The position numbers and the translations under genes are program-made. The notes under the pieces are model-generated. The model was not told the DNA's origin, did no database searches, and saw only the letters and a program-made list of their open reading frames with translations. Positions 6,962 through 11,532 of a stretch of 11,532 bases of DNA are shown one piece after another; position 1 is the stretch's first letter; each line of letters opens with the position of its first letter. The stretch comes from an uncultured bacterium. Its GTDB lineage: Bacteria; Verrucomicrobiota; Verrucomicrobiia; Opitutales; Intestinicryptomonadaceae. The stretch spans positions 1-11,532 of the forward strand of contig CAJMOT010000068.1 in the NCBI GenBank assembly GCA_905214995.1, written 5' to 3'.

Positions 6962-8815
6962 TTATTCTTCGGGGTTGAGGACGAACATTTGGCAGTTCGC
7001 GCAGTCGAAGCGCACCGGAAATCTCCCGTCCGCCGACCTCAAAAAGAGCGGCTCTTTGAATTTTTGCGGCAGCTTCCCCTCTTTGCGGCACATGCCGAGC
7101 TCTCGCAGAATGCAGTGGCGCGCGCGCATAAGCGGGATTGCGGAGGCGCCGCCGCCGGCTTCGGGCGCGCGGGAGGATATTTCAAATCCCATTGCGGCGT
7201 ACAGCTTTTCCGCCTCGGCGTTGGCGGCGTTCGCGCGCGCGTCGCATTCGAACGGCGGATTTGCAAAGCTTATTTTGCGCGGCAGCGGGCGGGAGTATGA
7301 GGTTCTCGATTTTTCATACTCCGAAATTATCTTTTCCTCGAGCCCGCCGACGAGCTCGCGGCGCAGGGCGTTGGCTTCGGCGGCTTTCATGCGCGGCAGT
7401 CTCCGGCAGCCGATCCGCGGGGCCCCGCACTCGAACGGCGTATCCCCGAGGCGCGCGAGCGATTCCGAAAGCTTTTCCCGCGCGGCGCCGAAATTCTCCG
7501 CCGTTTCAAAACCGGATTTCGCGCGGCGGATCTCGAATCCGAGCGCGCGCCGGTCGCAGAGCGCAATCGAAAATATGTAATCGGTTTCCGATTCTTCTAT
7601 GCGGATTTCTGCGCGCATTTTGCGGGCGGATTTTCCGGCGAGGGCGGCTTCGAACTTCGCGTCGCGGTTGCGCCAGATTTTTGCGTTTGGCGGAATTTTC
7701 AGCCGCTCTTCGGGGCGTCCGACGAACACGCGCTCTCCGGACACCCTGCCGACGCGCGCGCCGAATCCGCCGCCGCTTTCGTCCTCGAAAAACAGGCCGT
7801 CGCCGTTCGAGAAAATTTTGTCCGCGCCGCCGAGCTCGAATCCGCCCGCGAACGCCGAGCGCGGCGCGCCGATGAACTCCCCGCGCGCTTTCGGCGTGGA
7901 AAAACTCGCGCAGCCCCTCTCGATTCCGCGCAGGTGGTACTCGCAAAAGAGGCGGCTGAAAGACTTTTTCGGGTCGGGCTCGAACGCCGCGCGGCTCTCC
8001 CCGAACGACGCCCTTTCGAGCCCGCGCGCGCCCAGCTGCCTGTCAAGCTCGGCGCGGTAGGCGGCGGTTATGTTTTTGACGTATCCGGCGTCTTTGAGCC
8101 TTCCCTCGATTTTAAAAATCCCGACGCCCGCGTCCAGCATTTCCCCGAGCGCGGACAGCCTGTTCATGTCGCGCAAGCTCAGGTAATATGCCGGAGGGGC
8201 TACGCGCCTTCCGAGGGAGTCCTCAAATTCGTACTTCATTCTGCACGGTTGGGCGCACTCGCCCCTGTTGCCGCTCCTGCCGCCTATTTTGTAGCTTAGG
8301 TAACACTGCCCGCTGTACGACACGCAGAGCGCCCCGTGGACGAAGCACTCCGCAGGAATCTTTACGGCGCGGGCGGTCTCGGCGATTTGCCGGAGCGGCG
8401 TCTCCCGCGCGAGCACGACCGCGGCGAACCCCGCCGCCTCGAGAAATCTCGCTTTGTCCGGCGAGTCTATGTGGCACTGGGTGCTGGCGTGGAATTTTAC
8501 CCTCCCGGCGGTTGCGGCGAGCAGCCCGAGATCCTGTGCGATTATCGCGTCCGCGCCGGCGTCCCAAAGCTCCTCCGCCATGCGCGCGGCCATTGGAAGC
8601 TCGGAGTCGAAGAGAATCGTGTTTAAGGCGACGTACACCTTGCAGCCGTAGAGATGCGCGAAGCGGCAGAGGTTTGCGATGTCGCCGGCGGAGTTTGCGG
8701 CGTCCTTGCGCGCGCCGTAGAGCGGGGCGCCTATATAGACCGAATCGGCGCCCGCGAGAATCGCCTCCCGCGCGGCGTTCGCGTCGCGGGCGGGGCTAAG
8801 AAGCTCGGGCGTCAT
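6962..8815 (-). CDS. U32 family protein, RlhA-like (putative tRNA/rRNA hydroxylation)
   Basis: 617 residues. The N-terminal 250 residues form the U32 TIM-barrel-like domain (MTPELLSPARDANAAREAIL onwards). The full U32 signature is present at 156-174, ECFVHGALCVSYSGQCYLS, followed by GNRGECAQPC. C164, C171, C187 and C191 are candidate Fe-S ligands. Once called peptidases, several U32 proteins (RlhA, TrhP, UbiU/V) are now known to hydroxylate RNA or ubiquinone. The long C-terminal extension (about 300-617) fits RlhA, which modifies 23S rRNA, better than the shorter TrhP. The start overlaps the CPBP gene by 20 bp, so it is probably translated from the same message. It ends 2 bp from the convergent lysozyme-like gene. 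The family is secure; the exact substrate is inferred from length only. Confidence 0.85.
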   Translation of the reverse strand: MTPELLSPARDANAAREAILAGADSVYIGAPLYGARKDAANSAGDIANLCRFAHLYGCKVYVALNTILFDSELPMAARMAEELWDAGADAIIAQDLGLLAATAGRVKFHASTQCHIDSPDKARFLEAAGFAAVVLARETPLRQIAETARAVKIPAECFVHGALCVSYSGQCYLSYKIGGRSGNRGECAQPCRMKYEFEDSLGRRVAPPAYYLSLRDMNRLSALGEMLDAGVGIFKIEGRLKDAGYVKNITAAYRAELDRQLGARGLERASFGESRAAFEPDPKKSFSRLFCEYHLRGIERGCASFSTPKARGEFIGAPRSAFAGGFELGGADKIFSNGDGLFFEDESGGGFGARVGRVSGERVFVGRPEERLKIPPNAKIWRNRDAKFEAALAGKSARKMRAEIRIEESETDYIFSIALCDRRALGFEIRRAKSGFETAENFGAAREKLSESLARLGDTPFECGAPRIGCRRLPRMKAAEANALRRELVGGLEEKIISEYEKSRTSYSRPLPRKISFANPPFECDARANAANAEAEKLYAAMGFEISSRAPEAGGGASAIPLMRARHCILRELGMCRKEGKLPQKFKEPLFLRSADGRFPVRFDCANCQMFVLNPEE

Positions 8816-9788
8816 CCGAATCGGCGCCCCTTCCGGACGGAAGGAGAAGCGCTGCGCACATCGCGGTCAGAACCGCGAGTGCCAGCCACCCGTCGGTCAT
8901 TCCCGCGCCCCCGAGGATTTCGCGCGGGCCGCCGCTTGTGATATCGAAAGTCTTGCGGTACACCATCAGGCAGAATACGAGCCCCGCATGGAAGCCTACG
9001 CACGGCCACAGGGATTTGGTTCTTATATATAGCAGGCACAAAAACGCGCCGAACATAAACAGCCCCCCGAATTTTGGGAAGTCAAACTCGTAGGCTATGC
9101 CCACGGTGTCGTACCACGCGACGAAAAAGCCCATGTCCCACGTCGCGCTGCCGCCGCCGGGGAGCTTGTCCCAAACGCAGTCCGGCACTTTGAAATGCTT
9201 GTAGGCGAAAAACAGCGAGCTCAAAACGACCGCGGAAATCGGGCCTATGGCGGTGTAGAACGAGCGCATGATGAGCCCGCGCATTATTATCTCTTCGAGC
9301 AGCGCGACCGTCAGAGCCCCGGACAGCGCGCCCAAAATCACGGAGGCGAGGGTTGACGCGTCGAAGGTTTTGTCGGGCGACGACACTCCGAACGCCCATT
9401 GCAGCCCGAATATCGCCGCGGCGAGCAAAATCCCGAACGCGAAGAAAGAGAGGAACGAGACGAGCGGCCTGATCCCGATTTTCATCCCGAGGTTTGAGAG
9501 AGAAAACAGCCCGCACTCCTTCATCATCCACGGAAAGCCGAGTATTATTGGCGCCCAGCGGAGCCTGTCGTAATAGACGTCGAGATGTTTGCCCAAAAGC
9601 CATGTCGTGGTTTCCGAAGGGCTTACGGAGTGCAGCCACTCGATTGCCCAGTACGCCGGCGGCGTCAAAACCGCGGCGAACAGAGTCGCCCCGAGGTATA
9701 TGAAAAGGAAAAGCCCTACCCCCTTAAATGAACGCCCTTCGGGCGGAAGGCCGAAAAGCATCATCTCTTTCTCTTTTTCCAGAATCAT
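8796..9788 (-). CDS. CPBP (Abi/CAAX) family intramembrane metalloprotease
   Basis: 330 residues from the ATG at 9788. A TTG at 9806 would add six residues but lies upstream of the -10 box. ATGs at 9764 and 9761, preceded by a purine-rich AAAGAG, are alternative starts. Several hydrophobic segments are visible. The conserved CPBP motifs are present: EEIIMR (E165, E166, R170), FAYKH (F194, H198), and H267 in VGFHAG. The last motif has Val at position 271 where the family usually has Asn, so activity may differ. CPBP proteins act in the membrane on varied substrates (prenyl-protein processing, bacteriocin immunity, regulation). Here it heads a two-gene unit with the U32 protein; a functional link is unknown. 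Confidence 0.82.
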   Translation of the reverse strand: MILEKEKEMMLFGLPPEGRSFKGVGLFLFIYLGATLFAAVLTPPAYWAIEWLHSVSPSETTTWLLGKHLDVYYDRLRWAPIILGFPWMMKECGLFSLSNLGMKIGIRPLVSFLSFFAFGILLAAAIFGLQWAFGVSSPDKTFDASTLASVILGALSGALTVALLEEIIMRGLIMRSFYTAIGPISAVVLSSLFFAYKHFKVPDCVWDKLPGGGSATWDMGFFVAWYDTVGIAYEFDFPKFGGLFMFGAFLCLLYIRTKSLWPCVGFHAGLVFCLMVYRKTFDITSGGPREILGGAGMTDGWLALAVLTAMCAALLLPSGRGADSDDARAS

Positions 9789-9793
9789 AATGA

Positions 9794-9823
9794 CAAATAT
9801 GCGCAAAAAAAAAATTTTTTCAA
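9794..9823 (-). promoter_or_regulatory. Putative near-leaderless promoter of the CPBP-U32 unit
   Basis: On the minus strand TTGAAA (9823-9818), 18 bp, then TATTTG (9799-9794), with the ATG at 9788 following 5 nt later and no Shine-Dalgarno site. The spacer contains an uninterrupted tract of ten A followed by six T (9805-9820 on the plus strand), which should curve the DNA. Confidence 0.5.
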
Positions 9824-9870
9824 CGAATTTTATTTTTCGCCGGCCCTTTCGGTTTGCGCGCCGTTTTTTG

Positions 9871-9900
9871 TTGAACGCTGGGCCTCCGGCGTGTTATTGT
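9871..9900 (+). promoter_or_regulatory. Putative leaderless promoter of the beta-helix gene
   Basis: TTGAAC (9871-9876), 18 bp, then TATTGT (9895-9900); the ATG at 9907 is 6 nt later. The stretch TTTTTTG-TTGAACGC and the later GTGTTATT closely match the ptuA promoter (2772-2808). No Shine-Dalgarno site precedes the ATG. It faces away from the CPBP promoter across the A/T tract. Confidence 0.6.
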
Positions 9901-9906
9901 AACCCT

Positions 9907-11394
9907 ATGAGACTTTTTTTATTCGCATTCGCAGCGGCTTCCCTTTGCGCCGGCGCTTTCGGCGCGCAAATAGGCGCGGACGAATCCAAGATAGCGTCGG
10001 AAGTCTACGTCTCGTCGACCTACGGGGACGACGCCAACGACGGCTCCCGCGACAAGCCGTTCAAGACGTTTGCCAAGATGCCGAAGAAAGACGCGCGGAT
10101 ATTCTTGCGCAAGGGCGACGTGTTTTACGAGCCGCTGGCGGGGCTCGAAAACTGCGTTGTGGACTCCTACGGAAGGGGCTCAAAAAAGCCCTTGATCTGC
10201 GGGCTGAGAATCATAAAAAACCCGTCGGCGTGGGAGAACATGGGCGGGGGAATCTGGCGGCTCGACATGGACAAAACCGAAAATTTCGCGGGGCGCAATC
10301 CGCCGGCGAAAGATCGCGGCAAGCTCTTCAACAACATCGGCGGCATATACGACATGTCCTCCGACGAGCTGCACGGCAGGGTATTGAGAAAGCATTCCGA
10401 CCTCAAAGAAGATTGGGACATGATAGTCTCTTCCGAATTCCGAAGCGAGAAGGTGACGCCCGAGACTTTCAGGTACCTGCATTTGAAGCTCGGGCGCAAT
10501 CCCGCGGAGTTCGGCTCGCTCGCCCTCATCGCCTACGGCAACGGCATAAGCGGCCTTAGAAACTGCACGGTGCGCAACGTTGCGATAAAGGGGTTCGGCA
10601 GGCACGGGCTGACGGGCTGCCGCGGCGGGAGAATCGAAAACCTCGAAATCGACCTCATAGGCGGAAGCGTGCTCGTCGGCTTCCCGAATTGGGTGAGGTT
10701 GGGCAACGGCATAGAGTTTTGGATAAATTCGCCGTCGTCGGGCTCAAACATACACAACCGCGTGACGGGGTGCGTCATAAGCCGGACTTTCGACTGCGGC
10801 TCGACGATTCAGGGCAGGGCGCAGAAGGGCAAAAACGTCGCCGAGGACATAGTCTTTACGGGCAACAAATATTACAGGTGCCGCCAGGCGTTCGAGCACT
10901 GGCTTTCGGGCGGCGACGCCGGCCGAGAGCCGATAGAGTACAAAGACTGCAAATTTGTCGGCAACTTCGCGTGGGAGATGGGCGACAACGGATTCAACTC
11001 TCCGTACCTCCAAGACCTCAACTTCCTTTCTTACGACCGCAAACCCGCGGCGATGACCATAAGGGACAACGTCTGCTACGGCGCGGGAGCCTATGCGGGC
11101 ACGGCTAACCGCTCGTCGGATTTCGGCGGCAACACGTTTTACGTCCTGCGCGGCAGGCCGCTTTTGGTCGAGCTCAGGGGCGGAAAGGGCAAGGATCTGG
11201 TTATACCCGCGAACTCGGAGGAGGATATAAAAAAGTACCGCGAGATTTCCGGAGACTCGACGAGCAAAATATCCATTGTCGACGAATCCGACGCCGCCCT
11301 ACGCGAAAAGCTTCTCGACGGCGATTTCAAATACGTAAAAAAAATTCTCAAAAGAGCCAACAACGGAACAGACAAACAAAGGGAAGACATATGA
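9907..11394 (+). CDS. Secreted right-handed beta-helix protein (pectin-lyase-like fold)
   Basis: 495 residues. The ATG at 9907 is chosen because it begins a clear signal peptide (MRLFLFAFAAASLCAGAFGA, cleavage near residue 20) and follows a promoter-like box; the open frame upstream is antisense to the CPBP gene. The mature start VYVSSTYGDDANDGSRDKPF (33-52) is the usual N-terminal cap of secreted beta-helix proteins. Irregular beta-helix coils run from about 205 to 415, for example LRNCTVRNVAIKGF, GGRIENLEIDLIGG and VAEDIVFTGNKYYRC. Such proteins include polysaccharide lyases and hydrolases, but no diagnostic catalytic set could be assigned. The last 80 residues are charged and likely helical. 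The stop overlaps the next gene by 4 bp (ATGA). A 55-bp stretch (9973-10027) recurs exactly in that gene. Confidence 0.75.
   Translation: MRLFLFAFAAASLCAGAFGAQIGADESKIASEVYVSSTYGDDANDGSRDKPFKTFAKMPKKDARIFLRKGDVFYEPLAGLENCVVDSYGRGSKKPLICGLRIIKNPSAWENMGGGIWRLDMDKTENFAGRNPPAKDRGKLFNNIGGIYDMSSDELHGRVLRKHSDLKEDWDMIVSSEFRSEKVTPETFRYLHLKLGRNPAEFGSLALIAYGNGISGLRNCTVRNVAIKGFGRHGLTGCRGGRIENLEIDLIGGSVLVGFPNWVRLGNGIEFWINSPSSGSNIHNRVTGCVISRTFDCGSTIQGRAQKGKNVAEDIVFTGNKYYRCRQAFEHWLSGGDAGREPIEYKDCKFVGNFAWEMGDNGFNSPYLQDLNFLSYDRKPAAMTIRDNVCYGAGAYAGTANRSSDFGGNTFYVLRGRPLLVELRGGKGKDLVIPANSEEDIKKYREISGDSTSKISIVDESDAALREKLLDGDFKYVKKILKRANNGTDKQREDI
9973..10027 (+). repeat. Direct repeat, copy 1 (55 bp)
   Basis: Identical base for base to 11478-11532 and in the same orientation, 1505 bp apart. 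It encodes residues 23-40 of the beta-helix protein, starting GADESKIASE. The sequences diverge immediately to the left of both copies; the right end of copy 2 is hidden by the window edge. Confidence 0.95.
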
Positions 11395-11532
11395 AAACAT
11401 TAAGATTCGCTGCGGGAGCGCTTGCGGCGTCCGCGCTTGCAGCTTGCGCCATCCAGCCGTCGGAGGCGGACAAATACGGCGCGGACGAATCCAAGATAGC
11501 GTCGGAAGTCTACGTCTCGTCGACCTACGGGG
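11391..11532 (+). CDS. Beta-helix paralogue with lipoprotein signal, partial
   Basis: 47 codons are visible, running off the right edge. The ATG at 11391 overlaps the previous stop (ATGA), and GGGAAG lies a few bases upstream. The N-terminus MKTLRFAAGALAASALAACA carries a lipobox LAAC, so C19 should be lipidated. From codon 30 the protein (GADESKIASEVYVSSTYG) is identical to residues 23-40 of the upstream gene, so the rest is probably another secreted beta-helix protein, this time tethered to a membrane. The product beyond the edge is an inference. Confidence 0.7.
   Translation, partial: MKTLRFAAGALAASALAACAIQPSEADKYGADESKIASEVYVSSTYG
11478..11532 (+). repeat. Direct repeat, copy 2 (at least 55 bp, reaches the edge)
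   Basis: Exact copy of 9973-10027. Identity continues to the last base of the window, so the true length is unknown. It may reflect a tandem gene duplication or an assembly break at a repeat. Confidence 0.95.

Noticed and set aside
6159..7091. Minus-strand open frame (310 codons) over nfo and the lysozyme-like gene
   Set aside because: It is a shadow across two genes of the opposite strand, Arg/Ala-rich, with no domain signal.
9589..9906. N-terminal extension of the beta-helix frame
   Set aside because: It is antisense to the CPBP gene and its divergent promoter; the signal peptide starts at 9907.
1..11532. CRISPR arrays, tRNA/rRNA genes, insertion sequences
   Set aside because: No regularly spaced repeats, no tRNA-like sequence, and no transposase or terminal inverted repeats were noticed. 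This was read by eye, so a short degenerate element could be missed.

Overview
The window is a dense bacterial stretch of high GC content (judged by eye), with short intergenic gaps. No RNA gene, CRISPR array, transposase or integrase was seen. The mix of a GH50-like glycosidase, secreted beta-helix proteins, a U32/RlhA-like protein and ordinary housekeeping genes would suit a polysaccharide-using member of the Verrucomicrobiota/Lentisphaerota group. That placement is an inference and not firm.

Layout, left to right. (1) Minus strand, 1-2722: a partial Fsr-type MFS transporter running off the left edge and, upstream of it, a secreted GH50 beta-agarase-like glycoside hydrolase. (2) Plus strand, 2823-4809: a two-gene anti-phage Septu module, ptuA (RecF/SMC-like ATPase) and ptuB (HNH nuclease), overlapping by 14 bp. 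(3) Plus strand, 4842-6959: hypoxanthine phosphoribosyltransferase, endonuclease IV and a membrane-anchored lysozyme-like protein, with gaps or overlaps of only a few bases. (4) Minus strand, 9788-6962: a CPBP/Abi intramembrane protease overlapping a U32-family protein, convergent with block 3 and only 2 bp from it. (5) Plus strand, 9907 to the right edge: a secreted right-handed beta-helix protein followed by a lipoprotein gene cut by the window end.

The main sequence-level observation is a repeated promoter layout. Six gene heads (MFS, GH50, ptuA, hpt, CPBP, beta-helix) carry a TTGAAC/TTGAAA/TTGCAW box, 17-19 bp, then a TATTTT-like box. In five of the six this box ends 5-7 nt before the ATG, and in ptuA 13 nt before. 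None has a well-placed Shine-Dalgarno sequence. This predicts leaderless or near-leaderless mRNAs. It also predicts that hpt-nfo has its own promoter, whose -35 overlaps the ptuB stop codon, so the Septu genes and the purine salvage/DNA repair genes may be separate transcripts despite being packed together.

The last 55 bases of the window exactly repeat bases inside the beta-helix gene. The same mature N-terminus is placed behind two different export signals, a type I signal peptide and a lipoprotein signal. This points to a tandem paralogue family. Because the identity stops exactly at the window edge, it may also mark an assembly break in a repeat.
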